Shown here: positions 1 to 10,625 of the stretch, piece after piece
Position numbering within the stretch: the first letter of the stretch is position 1
How the letters are laid out: the number at the start of each line of letters is the position of its first letter
Origin: Sambucus nigra
Taxonomy: Eukaryota > Streptophyta > Magnoliopsida > Dipsacales > Adoxaceae
Direction of reading: 5' to 3'
Assembly: GCA_949130495.1 (NCBI GenBank)
Contig: OX422210.1
Coordinates: forward strand, 27,969,681 to 28,033,680
Length of the DNA: 64,000 nt
Notes under the pieces: generated by a model
What the model was told of the DNA's origin: nothing
What the model saw: only the letters and a program-made list of their open reading frames with translations
Databases searched by the model: none
Program-made: the position numbers and the translations under genes

Positions 1-728
1 AAAAATAAATTGTGCGCATGATGAAGTTTTAGATTAATGTTATTCATTTTATTTTCTGCTTAGCTTATGTTTTAAACTGTGTAGGTAGCTCCTTATTTCT
101 CTTTCTTCATGATTTATCATTCATAACTGTCATACCCTTTATTCATCTGGTAATCATATAGAACCAGGCCCTGACCCGTTTACATTTCTTGTTGCATATG
201 CATCTTGTCTCTGCTCAGGTACTCTGCCGCAAGGATGCCTGATTTGAATTGCTATTCCAATGTCCTCGGCGAGCCGTGATGCATTGCGGGTATTACAGGA
301 CACATTTGGTATATAAGTTTTCATTTTTGTATTCTAGCTAAGATCGGGTCTCTTTTACTCGGGCGAGAGGCCCAAGCTTTTGTAAATGATTAATGTAATG
401 TATTATATAAATTTATTGGAATTGTTTAACAATGTTGTATGTGTCAGCGGACCGATAACACATTTGGTCCTCTTATTTGTCACTTGTTGTTATGGTAATA
501 TATATATACATCCTTGAGGTCTCCCCTATCTTTTCAGGAAATGGGTTGTTTATTTTTCCTTTATTTACTTTAAATTTAAAGTTTTTGGCAACCCGTTTTC
601 TGAAATTTTGGGTGGTTATCCTAGATACTCTATATTTTATTGTGATGCTGAGAATGATTCCATCCATGATTCCATTATATTGAAGTATTGGGATGGCCAC
701 CCCTTATTTTGGTGAGCGGGTTGTCACA
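1..728 (+). repeat. 3' part of the 5' LTR, Tekay-like gypsy element 1
   Basis: This stretch matches 6880-7607 base for base with no net indel; the constant offset is 6879. A hand count gives about 31 mismatches in 728 positions, roughly 96% identity. It ends in TGTCACA at 728, directly before a primer binding site, so it is the right end of a 5' LTR whose left part lies outside the window. The divergence indicates an old insertion. No coding capacity is seen; short open frames here recur in the 3' LTR and are incidental. Confidence 0.93.
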
Positions 729-730
729 GA

Positions 731-742
731 TGGTATCAGAGC
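731..742 (+). other. Primer binding site, initiator-Met tRNA type
   Basis: TGGTATCAGAGC begins two bases after the LTR end. This is the standard plant retrotransposon primer site complementary to the 3' end of initiator methionine tRNA. The next bases (ATCAGGTTCTAG) recur after the primer site of the element at 21354-29473, and in slightly altered form in the inverted copy at 46600-46625. Confidence 0.95.
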
Positions 743-2060
743 ATCAGGTTCTAGAGTCCTTAGGAATCTGTGTGAACGCCTTAAGTTTTCAGCGTTGGTT
801 TTGACTTGACATAGAGCCTTAGGATTAAGATCGTTGATTTCTCTTGTGAGATCTCGTTCTTCTGCCGTGAGGTAGAACTTATAGAATCTTTTGCGCATTC
901 GTGTTAGATTAGTAGGTCTATTGACGAAGGACGCCAGAGAAGGTCATCGTGAAGGTGTCATGAGAAGGGACTACTAAGAACTGTAAATTGTGGTCGGGGA
1001 TGAGGACCGCTTTGGAGGTTGCTCCCTTTTTGTAGAACTTTCTTTTCTTGCTACTACAACTACAAATTTCAGTTGATGTAGTTCTCCCAAGTACCGCTGG
1101 AAGTAGAAAGTGGTACTAAGATTGAGATTTCAAGCGATGTTAAATTGAAGTGGAGAAGTTCCCTGAAGTAGGACGGGGGAGAATCCTTCACCCGTAGGAG
1201 TAGTGTTGAGGGGGTGAAAATGTGGTCACCATATTAGTGGGTGCCGAAAGTTTGGCCTATAGAGAAGCCCGGTGGTCACTTACAACGGTGAATTTCTCTG
1301 GGATAACTAGACTGAGGAGAAGGTGAATTCTTGAATGTTCACACAATGCTCGGCTAAAGGCCGACAGTGAAAAAGTGTTGTACGGTTAGGGAGGTCGTGC
1401 ACCCTAAAATGATAAGCTCCAGAATAAGTGTCGTTAACACTTCTGATGGAGTAATGATCATGAGACCCTTTTGGTGGACACCCGCCTGGGGAGATTTCAT
1501 TGAACTGAGGAAGAGGAGGCCGAGAGTGTGTCCTCTTTTACTGAGAAAGTAAGAGTGACTGCGTGGATAATTGTTATCAGCCAGAGTCTGAATAATGGTA
1601 ATGATGTGGAGCATAGGACCACTCATTTTGAATTTTATTGATTGGAGAACAAGGGAAAGGATGAATTTGCCTAGTTGGAGAATTGATGGAAGTAATAGTG
1701 GTTCAGATAAAACTCGAATGTGGAGTCTGAGAACCATTAGTATTGACCCGGAGTGATTAGTATAAACTGTTGGTGGGAATTCCACCTTATTAGTGGGTGG
1801 TGTATTCCTTAGGATAAGATAGCGTAGTATTGCGTTTACTGTAGATTCGGGTGTGTATATTGAGCTTGTAGTAGTATTTACGCTATTATAGAAGGGTAAT
1901 GATATGACTTCCGTGGTATCGAAGTTCTATCTTTTCTTCACTCGTTATGAAGTGAGTGATGATATTTTAAATGTATATGCGTAATATGTGTTAATTGCAT
2001 TATGTGATATTTGGTATGAGTGTTTTACTGCTGGTTTGCATTGTATGTGGATGTTATGAC

Positions 2061-2174
2061 TTGTCTCCACGACCAGCAAAGTTAAGTAGTAATGCATACG
2101 AGGGGTTCCTTATTTGGATTCCTCTTTTGCGGGACGCTCCAGGCGTGAACCTTAACGACGTTGGGAGTGGATAG
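2061..2174 (+). repeat. Repeated module, copy 1
   Basis: The module reads: Tctccacgaccagc, a GTTAAGTAGT-like string, GGGGTTCCTTATTTGGATT, a short hairpin, a GACGCTCC-like string, a GCGTGAAC string and a GTTGGGAGTGG tail. The same order of words recurs at 2441-2555, 2931-3045 and 26161-26275. In this copy the hairpin stem is TTCC with GGGA. Confidence 0.8.
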
Positions 2175-2440
2175 ATGTTAATTTTCCCTTTCTCTTATTT
2201 TATATATATATTATGCGAGTGAAGATATTTTGGTTGGTTTGGGGTGATAGCAAGCAAGTGAAATTACGAGGCTATCTCACTTCTAGTTCAAAATGGAACT
2301 AGTTGTTCTATAATTTCTCTCCTGGATACAGGTAGAGACCTTATAGAGGTGGATCGAGGTAGGAGATTTTTGTCATTCGTTTAGTTATATTATGTGAGTG
2401 TATGATTGTTTGTTTGCTTTGTTTATATGCTTGTTACATT

Positions 2441-2555
2441 TTATCTCCATGACCAGCTAGTTAAGTAGGCATGTGTCGGAGGGGTTCCTTGTTTGGATTT
2501 CGCTTTGCGAGACTCTCCGCTGCATGAACACTCAACGATGTTGTGAGTGGAGAGG
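2441..2555 (+). repeat. Repeated module, copy 2
   Basis: Same word order as the copy at 2061-2174, starting about 380 bases downstream of it. The central hairpin is TTTCGC-TTT-GCGAGA, six pairs including one G.T. Outside it GGAG and CTCC can also pair. Confidence 0.8.
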
Positions 2556-2930
2556 CGCTATTCTTTTCTTTCTTTTATTTTTCTGTTTCTAGAAGTTAGG
2601 TTGAAAGGTTTAGCCGAGAATCACGTAGAAGAGTGATTAAGGGCTATTAAAGTGCGAGATAAAAGCACTGTATGTAGTTCTCTCCTCTGATCGATGTGAG
2701 GGAGACTGAGATACGAAGTCGAATTGAGACATCGGGTTATGCCTTGGTAAGAAGGCTATTTTAAAAGATGTATATATGTCACGGGATAGAATTTGTAAGA
2801 ATTCACTGAAAGTGAATGTCTGGTCAGTTAAAAATCTTTAATGATGCCATGGTAAGACGCAGAAGTATGATTTTGTTAATAAAATTGTAAGTTAGAATTT
2901 TACCGATCCCGATTATGTGTCTTAGACCGC

Positions 2931-3045
2931 GCTATCTTGATGACCGATGATGCAAGGTAGTAGTGTAACGGGAGGGTTCCTTATTTGGATTTCGCTTCGG
3001 CGAGACGTCCCACGCATGAACCCGAGCGAATGTCGGAAGTTGAGT
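2931..3045 (+). repeat. Repeated module, copy 3
   Basis: Same word order, starting about 490 bases after copy 2. The hairpin is TTTCGC-TTCG-GCGAGA, the same six-pair stem with a TTCG loop. The outer pairing is GGGA with TCCC, different bases from copy 2 but still complementary. Confidence 0.8.
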
Positions 3046-3362
3046 AATATATTTAGTATTAGATGCCTACGATTTAGATAGTACATATGTAGATAAACTT
3101 TAGGGTTATTAGGACGTTAGGTCTTTCGGGTATGTGATATTAATTTTGGAAGGCGATAGGGAGTTGACCACGATTAAGTTGTGGGTTAACTCTATAAGGG
3201 ATTAGATCCCTAAGAACGAGATTATGGGGTCTCGAGAGGTTTGGTAGTTTAGGCCGGAGGAGATGAGGCCTTTCTTAGTTAGAGTGTTCGTTGGTATCCT
3301 AACTAGTGGGTAGATTCAATGAATCAGTAACTGCCAGGAATGGGGAGTAATAAGACTGGAGC

Positions 3363-3641
3363 ATGGACTCCCTTGTCTATAGATCTCACAAGCTTCGACT
3401 TTGTGGAAGATATTACTCCACGCTTAAATTGAAGTTCATTGCAGTGGAAATCACCTTAAATAATGGAGACACTACTTCCTGGGCAGGAGATTTAGTTTTT
3501 TTTCTCGCGAGACACAAGTTGTTGCAATATGCCGTCGGAGGAATCGAGTGGGTGTGTAAAGTTCATAAAGGACTACCGGTTGGAAATTTCCTTTTGCTAA
3601 AGGAAGGCGATTGGGGTAGAGATGCGTTGAGAAATTTGTGA
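3363..3641 (+). pseudogene. Relic of gypsy RNase H domain
   Basis: A 92-codon open stretch aligns by eye with the gypsy RNase H region. SHKL...YYST.KLKFIAVE corresponds to the family pattern S.QL...YPTHDLELAAV, and LARHKLLQY corresponds to TDHKSLKYL. It lies just upstream of an integrase relic in the same strand and order as gypsy pol (RT, RNase H, integrase). The match is short and degenerate, and several catalytic acidic residues cannot be placed. It is a non-functional remnant in a decayed element. Fairly sure, because the neighbouring integrase relic supports the order. Confidence 0.6.
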
Positions 3642-3769
3642 GGGTAGGGGAAGCCAAGTAGAACGAGCATAACTCGAAAGACTATGTAGCAAGAGTATTT
3701 ATGCCCGTGATTGATTGCTTCACCTACTAGTATGAAAAGACTAGTGGTGGGAAGAAGAAGGGTATATTC

Positions 3770-3990
3770 ATAGATATCTTCTTTGAATTTTCGGCATCGA
3801 GCTGGTCATGATCCTATTCGAGAAATTGTTGATCGTTAGACCAAATCGTTGCTTTTCGTCCTTATGGGTGGACTATATTTAGAAGAGTACACCCCGCTCT
3901 CTATATGGAGAATGGTGGAACCGTATGGAGTGCCCATCATTAATGGATGATTTAGACTAAGGTGGATGGATGAATGGAGGAAGTTGACTT
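3770..3990 (+). pseudogene. Relic of gypsy integrase catalytic core
   Basis: Reading across a stop gives GHDPIREIVDR, stop, TKSLLF, then YLEEYTPLSIW and YGVPIIN. This follows the gypsy integrase core pattern DSIWVIVDRLTKSAHF, a YSLEKLA-like stretch, then HGVP. The first catalytic aspartate (VDR) is present. The second aspartate and the glutamate are not recognisable downstream. The fragment follows the RNase H relic in normal pol order, so pol has collapsed rather than been rearranged here. Confidence 0.65.
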
Positions 3991-4621
3991 AATGCCGAAA
4001 GGCATATCTTGAATGTGAACCTTAGGATACGTAACAGACGAGCTGTAGAGTGCATTAATGGAAATTCCTGTACAACCATTAGGCTTTTGAATGGCCTTAT
4101 GGATCATGTCCTAAGGCTTGGCACCGTGAATGGCCTAGCGTGGCCGATTGAGTAATTCACATACTCGTTGGATGGAACCAACGGGTAATATGTTCCTTGG
4201 ACTTGGAGTGGTCTCGGGACATTTCTTTAAAGATTGGGCTTTTGAGCCATACGCCTTGATGAGATACGTCAATGCAAGGGAAAGTTGAGTAGCGTTGGGG
4301 TTAATCCACTTAGAGTTGGTATGGGTGCCCCGAGGGGAGATGTAACATGATTATGGAGGTTAGGCTATTTGTGCCGAGTCATGTGGGCATCGTCTTCCGC
4401 CGTAGGAAGCTGGAATCGATAGTTAGGAGGAACGCTTTGTGCTATGCTAGATCACAAATGATGTAGATTGAGATCGATAGGGTTGACCTTAGTCCGGGTC
4501 CATTTGGGACGCTGCGATAATGGGGGGGGGGGGGTTGTTTAGGATGATAGAATTCTAGTTTAGAGTAGTATACCCTTTATGAGATTTGGGTATGCCCAAA
4601 TTTTGGGGACAAAATTCCCTC

Positions 4622-4636
4622 GTAAGGGGGGGAGTA
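4622..4636 (+). promoter_or_regulatory. Polypurine tract of element 1
   Basis: GTAAGGGGGGGAGTA directly precedes the TGTAACAACCC start of the 3' LTR. It is the expected plus-strand priming site and matches the tract at 26627-26641 in the second Tekay-like element. Confidence 0.88.
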
Positions 4637-7607
4637 TGTAACAACCCTCGATTCTGGGAGGTTCATTTTATAATTATTATACCGCATAAGGTAATTATAT
4701 AAAATGTGGGGACTGGAGTAAATATTAATTGAATGAATTAAAAGTTAATATTTACTAGATGATGCATATTTACTGTATGTGAAAGTAAATATCATTAGGT
4801 TTCATGTTTATAGTGTCACGTATTTAAAATGACATTATGGTTAAAATAAGATTTGGAACTGGAAATAATTTATAAAATTGTCGGATGCCAATTTAGAGGG
4901 TGTAGTTAGTCTCGGAATGTCCGAGACAGTCAAAATAAGTGTCATATTGTATTTTTGGGTTTCGGGCACTTTTACCTAGTTTTAACTTAAACGCATATTG
5001 GGGGTCATATTAATGCGGTATTAACCACTTAAGTTGGAGACTTTAGACTTAAGCCCCAATTTTAGTCTTCCAAATCCCCTAATTACCCCATTTTATGTCT
5101 TAAACATAGAGAGAAAAGGAGAGAAAGAAAGAGGAAGAGAAAAATGGAGAAATGAGAGAGAGATTGAAGATGGAGGATTTGGGATTGCTTCTTCTCCAAA
5201 TAAATCTGAGATATCAACCCTAAGGCAAGTTTTCTACTTGGTAATATGTGATTTAAGCTGAATAAATTGTGTGTTAGTTATGTATTTGACATTTATGGTT
5301 TAAATGTAGAAATTATGGGATTCAAACCCTAATCTTGATTTATGTTGAAGAAATTGTGGGCTTTGATGGTTAATAATCATGTAGATTAGTTTGGGGTAGA
5401 TTTTTTTTTGTTGGATGCGTATGAAAATGAAGAGATTTGAAGTTTGGAGAATTTAGGGTTCATAACCCATCGAAACCATTCTGTGCAAATTTGCAGGTCC
5501 GAATCGATTCGGCCCTTGGGAGAATCGATTCGGTAAGGGGTAGCTTCCAGGTCTGCATAACCCGAATCGATTTGGGTTAAGGACGAATCGATTCGGTCAA
5601 TTGTAGAAAGTTGGTTTTGTGGTCCCAACCGATTCGCTTTTTGGGCGAATCGATTCGTTTTCCTGCTGTTTTTGAGTTAATTTTATAACTCAATTCTAAA
5701 TCTTTTCTTTAAATCTAGGGCCTAGGAACCTTCTTGAATGAAGTAAACTTAGAGCCCTAGAGTGTGAGATGAGTTAGTTGTCTACCCTACCTTAGGAATG
5801 GGTTAGGTGGGGACTTTTCCGGGGTTATGCCTATTGATGATAGGGCATTCTTTCTTTTTAGTAATTAGTGTAAAACTAGGAGATATAGTGTTATGGTTGG
5901 GAGACCTTAGAAGCTCAATTGAGCTATTCTAGTTTTGATGGTTTATATTACCACCCCAAAAGAATGTTGGGAGATTTTAGAAGCTCGATTGAGCTATGTT
6001 AACCTTAGTGGTTCATAATAACACCATAAAGGTGAGTTTGGAGAATAAATTGAAAGTTCATTTATTCCTTTGAAAGATGATAATCTTGGGGTTTTAAAAT
6101 AACACCCTAAAATGTTTGGAGATAATAAAGAGTTTATTTACTCCTTTGAGGTTGCAGTGTCGATATAAGCTATCGTATGGCTCCGGATAATAAGTTATAT
6201 TATTTACAAAAAGTAAATGGTAATGGTTTCGGATAAAATGAAACATATACATGGAAATGGTATTGATTTTAGTAAATGATAATTTACATAATCATGAAAC
6301 CGGTAAATGATGATTTACTTGATTTTGAAAATGATAAATAAAATGGTTTAAACACACCTCTCTAAATGACATCATAAGGGAAGTTCAAGCGTGAGGTGAT
6401 GCCCCTGGCAAATTAACGCAGGGTGGATATAGTCCATAGGCCATGTGAGCGTTTATTATTGTATATTTTTTTGCAATGGATAGGAGATTCCGGATGTGGT
6501 CTTGACTATCCTGCAGGCACATGGCCACTTCCCGACGTCTTGGGTTATAGGTGCCCAGGTTGTCTTATGATAGGCCTTGGAAGATGATGGTCATTTAGGG
6601 GCGCGCACAGTGGGGAAATCCGGACGGGCGGTCTTAAAATTATTATATGTATATAAATATAACTATTCATAATCATGTGGGACTTGATGGATTATATGCC
6701 ATAAAGAGCATACTGAAGTGCCACAAAGAGCACATATAAATCCCACAAAGAGCATTTGAAAATGATTATTTTCCTGATAAGGAAAAGATTTTTACAAAAG
6801 GTAAAATTGAGATAAAATTTCCATAAAGAGCATAAGATTGTGAATATATGTATATGTTTCTTATTAAGTAAGGGATATATGAAATAAATGGTGCGCGTGA
6901 TGAAGTTTTAGATTAATGTTATTCATTTTATTTTCTGCTTAGCTTATGTTTTAAACTGTGTAGGTAGATCCTTATTTCTCTTTCTTCATGATTTATCATT
7001 CATAACTGTCATACTCTTTATTCATCTGGTAATCATATAGAACCGGGCCCTGACCTGTTTACATTTCTTGTTGCATATGCATCTTATCTCCGCTCAGGTA
7101 CTCCGCCGCAAGGATGCCTGATTTGAATTCCTATTCCAATGTCCTCAGCGAGCCGTGATGCATTACGGGTATTACGGGACACATTTGGTATAAAAGTTTT
7201 CATTTTTGTATTCTAGCTAAGATCGGATCTCTTTTACTCGGGCGAGAGGCCCAAGATTTTGTAAATGATTAATGTAATGTGTTATATAAATTTATTGGAA
7301 TTTTTTAACAATTTTGTATGTGTCAGCGGACCGATAACACATTTGGTCCTCTTATTTGTCACTTGTTGTTATGGTAATATATATATACATCCTTGAGGTT
7401 TCCCTTATCTTTTCAGGAAATGGGTTGTTTGTTTTTCCTTTATTTACTTTAAATTCAAAGTTTTTGGCAACCCATTTTCTGAAATTTTGGGTGGTTATCC
7501 TGGATACTCTATATTTTATTGTGATGCTGAGAATGATTCCATCCATGATTCCATTATATTAGAGTATTGGGCTGGCCACTCCTTATTTTGGTGAGCGGGT
7601 TGTCACA
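4637..7607 (+). repeat. 3' LTR of element 1 (2,971 bp)
   Basis: The LTR starts TGTAACAACCC and ends TGTCACA. Its last 728 bases match the 5' LTR piece at 1-728. Such long LTRs are usual for Tekay-type chromoviruses. It contains a purine-rich tract (about 5107-5165) and, some 340 bases further, a cluster of AATCGATT palindromes (5501-5656). The inverted LTR at 46628-49559 belongs to the same family. To the right lies a minus-strand Athila-like gag. The target duplication cannot be checked because the left flank is outside the window. Confidence 0.9.
5501..5656. repeat. Cluster of AATCGATT palindromes in the LTR
   Basis: GAATCGATTC or a near variant occurs six times: 5501-5510, 5522-5531, 5564-5573 (last base T), 5585-5594, 5627-5636 (AACCGATTCG) and 5647-5656. 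Neighbouring copies can pair with each other or fold on themselves. The same cluster exists in the inverted LTR at 48449-48647. Confidence 0.9.
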
Positions 7608-9065
7608 GTACCAGCACCGTAGACTTAATCGTGTCTTCTTTCTCACTCTCACTCAAGGGAGCATCATTGGCATCTTTCATGCCAGGCAAAACCTCTTTGT
7701 CTTTCTATACATTTTGTGGGGTAGGTGATAAGTAAACAACTCTCCCACTACGTAGAGTGGTTACCTCTTTACGTTACTCTTTATTTTTTGGGATTAGAGT
7801 TTACATAGTTTTGACCTTGGGGAGTTCAATGGCATTGGGTGGGAAATTTCTCCTTCTCTTGGACACTAACAGAGGATTGAAAATTCGGTAGCAATGCATT
7901 TAGGTCAGGAAAATTTTGAACATTTTGGGTATTGATCGTTGGTTGAGTTTTCATAAATTGGCAAGAGGGTCCTCGAGACTCATTCATTGTGGAATCACAT
8001 AAGGTGCGAGAAGAGGCGCTTACATTTAGAAAGGTGAGAGTGGTGGCGGTTGTTGGGCAACGTGTTAACTAGGATTTAACGGAGTCTTCGATTGCCCATA
8101 ATTGAAACTAGGATGGTTCCACCATGAGGGATTATAAGAGTCTCCACGAGGGATGTTAAAATTACCTTTGTAAGCTACACCTCTTCAACTTTCTCTTGAA
8201 GTATAATTTTTGTAGGCGGGAATAGTTGGACATTATTTCGTTAGATGTCCTGCCTCACTAATAGCTAAAATTTCCTAATTTGAAGCACAAATTGGTCAGT
8301 TGTACCTCCCCTTACTTTCGACACGTCATCTATCCGCTTATCTAGTTGATTTATTTGAAGCTTCAACTCGGCTTCCTTGTCTAATTGGTAGAGTTCGAAA
8401 GAGGAATGGATTGTTGAAGTGATTCTATCCTTATACTGAGTATTCGGATCCGATGTGTCCCAAGATTGAGTGGTAAACATACTTAAAGTGGGCCTATTCA
8501 TCATTTACATCTAACCCAAAAAACTCTCCCAAGAAAATCATTTCTACGAGTTGTTTTTAGCTTAGCATAAGCCCATGATGAAAGTATGATATGAGTCTTC
8601 ACTTTTCAAAATCGTGATGGGGGCACATGTTAACCAACTCATTGAACCTCTCCCAAAACCTATCAAAAGACTCATTATAGTTTTTCTTAAATGTTTGAAT
8701 TCGAGCCCTAATAGAGTTGGTCCCGTGGGAGGGAAGAAACTTTTGGAGAAATCTAGCTTGCATATCTCTCCATGTACTGATAGAGTTTGGTGCTAAAGAC
8801 CAAAGCCAAGTCTTTTCCTTAACCTTGAGCTAGAAGGGGAAAAGCTCGAGATGTATGACGTCTTGGGTGCAAGCTTGATCATTAAAAGTTTTTATGCCTC
8901 CTCGAACTCACGGGTGTGGAGATATGGATTTACCGACTCCATGCCATGAACTGTAAGAAGAATTTGGACCATTATATTCGAAATGTGAAATTGCCATGTA
9001 GTATACGACAATATAATGCATCCCAGAGTGACGATTCACTCCGTGGTGGCATGAAATAATGAGTG
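7608..9065 (-). pseudogene. Athila-like gag fragment
   Basis: Read on the minus strand with frameshifts, this follows the Athila gag at 37150-38650 from about 9055 downward. Matching words are QILLTVHGMESVNPYLH (versus QILPTFHGMDSEKPYLH), REFEEA, QDVI, TWLWSLAPNS, WRDMQARFL, ERFNELVNMCPHH, SWDTSDPNTQ, YQLDKEAEL and finally EVTTLRSGRVV near 7750. It is cut at 7608 by the LTR of element 1. No complete frame remains; the longest open part is 8265-8504. It is probably part of an Athila element into which other elements inserted. Confidence 0.85.
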
Positions 9066-9077
9066 CTTTGATACGAA

Positions 9078-10110
9078 TTTGAAAATATGGAAAAAATGTG
9101 CTCAACAAAGATTCCAATTTGAGAGTGTGCAATTAATTTTAAAAAGATTATATCTTTTTATCTCAAACATTCATCTATGTGATAAAATAGATAAATCAAA
9201 CCAAGCATTCAACAAAGAAGGTAAGGAGAAAACCCTTTCGGGTAAAACTTTTTTTCAGCAGTTTAAAAATATTACAAGACAATCGACTTACAAACTACTT
9301 GATAACCGTCACACGCTATTCTTCGTAAATCTCTAAAGAACAACTTTGATCTTTGCAAGAATAATATGACTGAAATCCTCATTGAATCTCAGCCGTTGTC
9401 TTCGGAAGTAAACCTCCTCGGGTATCGAGATACCTTATCTACAAAGGTGTATGTAAGGATACAAAATTTTTTAGGATTTAAACGAATTCACAAACCTAAA
9501 TATTCAGGTTGTTTGTTTGTGAATTAAGGAGTATTTTTGCAACACAAAAAATGAAGAACTTTCAGAAAAGTTATGTAAAAACGATTCTGGAAAAAGTCTT
9601 AAAACAATCTGAACACAAAACAGGTATTTATAAGATGTTCACAAATTTTGAGGTGGTGGCAACGTTCGAACGATATCAAAGGGTTGTTCTAACGAGATAT
9701 GCATCTCGTTCGAACGAGACTTGTATCGTTTCTAACGACATGTAAAAAACTTAGATAGTAATCTCTCATTTGAACCTCATTTGAAAAACATAAAAATGAC
9801 CTTCTAATGACATGCAATGTCATTTGAATGAGATATCAATCTCATTTTAATGAGAGTTTAAAAAATAAAATTATTTTTCTTTTAACAATAAAAAACCCTG
9901 TTCATTTTTTATAAAAATAAACATCTCGAACATTAATTCCATAAATCAATTTAAACTCTAAATTATTTTATACCTTTATGGGATGTTGGTAAGTCTTCCA
10001 AGTTGGAGATGTTTGAGTTCGGTTCGTCTTGACGGTGCGTGACGATTTGTAATAGAATACGTCAAACTAGTCTAAAACTATGTTATGAACAATCTTGGAA
10101 AAATTGTTCT
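9078..10110 (-). repeat. Copia LTR, minus orientation (approximate ends)
   Basis: The right side has CCGGAATAGCC, the word found just before the polypurine tract of the LTR ending at 33682. Near 9175 the minus strand reads ACATAGATGAATGTTTGAG, close to ACATAGATGCATGTTTAGG in the SIRE-like LTRs at 11660 and 16378. An AAACCCTTTCGGG word near 9230 resembles the poly-A region of copia LTRs. TTCGAACGA palindromes lie at 9665-9725. Exact ends could not be fixed; the polypurine tract is mutated. Confidence 0.6.
9665..9725. repeat. TTCGAACGA palindrome cluster, copia LTR 1
   Basis: GTTCGAACGAT (9664), a degenerate GTTCTAACGAG (near 9685) and CGTTCGAACGAG (near 9708) occur within 65 bases. Weaker CATTTGAATGA forms continue to about 9865. 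The same word clusters in the copia LTRs at 31807-31980 and 33173-33320. Confidence 0.75.
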
Positions 10111-10625
10111 TATTTTGGCTATTCCGGTACAAAATAAACAAATATAAGAAAATTAAAATAAAAAATCTCCTATGAAAAAAATCCTAACACCCTCCTAATC
10201 TTAGAACGAAATGGCATAAGTCTCTTTATCTTCAAACTTCTTCATCTTCCCTTCTTGATCTTACCTTAATTTATTAATCTTCTTAAGCATTGCCAAAGGG
10301 AAACCTACACACATGAAACAAGAAATATACCTCATGACGCATCGAGTTTGAAATAAAATAAAACTCATAAATAAATTCACCCCTCCTAAATCAAACTCAT
10401 CAAAACTCATTTTTAATTTGATCTTCCCCTTTGTTTTCATCCGAAATAGACAAAGAAGTGGAAACATAAGCGTGAAATACGAAGCATAAAGTAGAAGATA
10501 AGATATCATAACAAAGAGATATAAATCAAGTATGTGTAATGATAATCTCAAAGGCAAACACAACCAACTATTTTTGAAAATTTTCAGTTTTTCCAAAAAA
10601 AAACAAATTTCACCAATACAACATA
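10111..10625 (-). other. 3' non-coding part of a minus-strand copia element
   Basis: On the minus strand, 10300-10420 matches the end of the SIRE-like internal region at about 15040-15130, sharing the word CAAACTCGATGCGTCA and the following TCATGTGTGTA. It therefore represents the stretch between RNase H and the LTR. It continues on the other side of the nested element, at 16503, up to about 16590. An open frame at 10261-10596 is incidental. Confidence 0.6.
10621..10625. repeat. Left target site duplication ACATA
   Basis: ACATA directly precedes the TGTAAGTACA start of the 5' LTR and is identical to 16503-16507 after the 3' LTR. Confidence 0.9.

Larger units (their letters stand above)
729..4636 (+). 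mobile_element. Internal region of Tekay-like element 1, mostly non-coding
   Basis: This 3.9 kb lies between the primer site and the polypurine tract. No long open frame survives. Only an RNase H relic (3363-3641) and an integrase relic (about 3770-3990) can be read. The reverse transcriptase, expected upstream of RNase H, is not recognisable; about 2040-3050 instead holds three copies of a repeated module. The end of the region, a GGGGACAAAATTCC-like string followed by a G-rich tract and TGTAACAACCC, resembles the conserved 3' end of Tekay/Del chromoviruses. Clade assignment is inference. A 13-G run lies at 4522-4534. Confidence 0.8.

Noticed and set aside
1354..1785. 143-codon open frame on the minus strand of element 1
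   Set aside because: No domain is recognisable, and it runs antisense to a retrotransposon interior.
9066..9077. Minus-strand TTCGTATCAAAGC resembling a primer binding site next to the copia LTR
   Set aside because: It differs from TTGGTATCAGAGC at two positions, and Athila gag sequence follows at once rather than a copia interior. The LTR is better explained as a 3' LTR.
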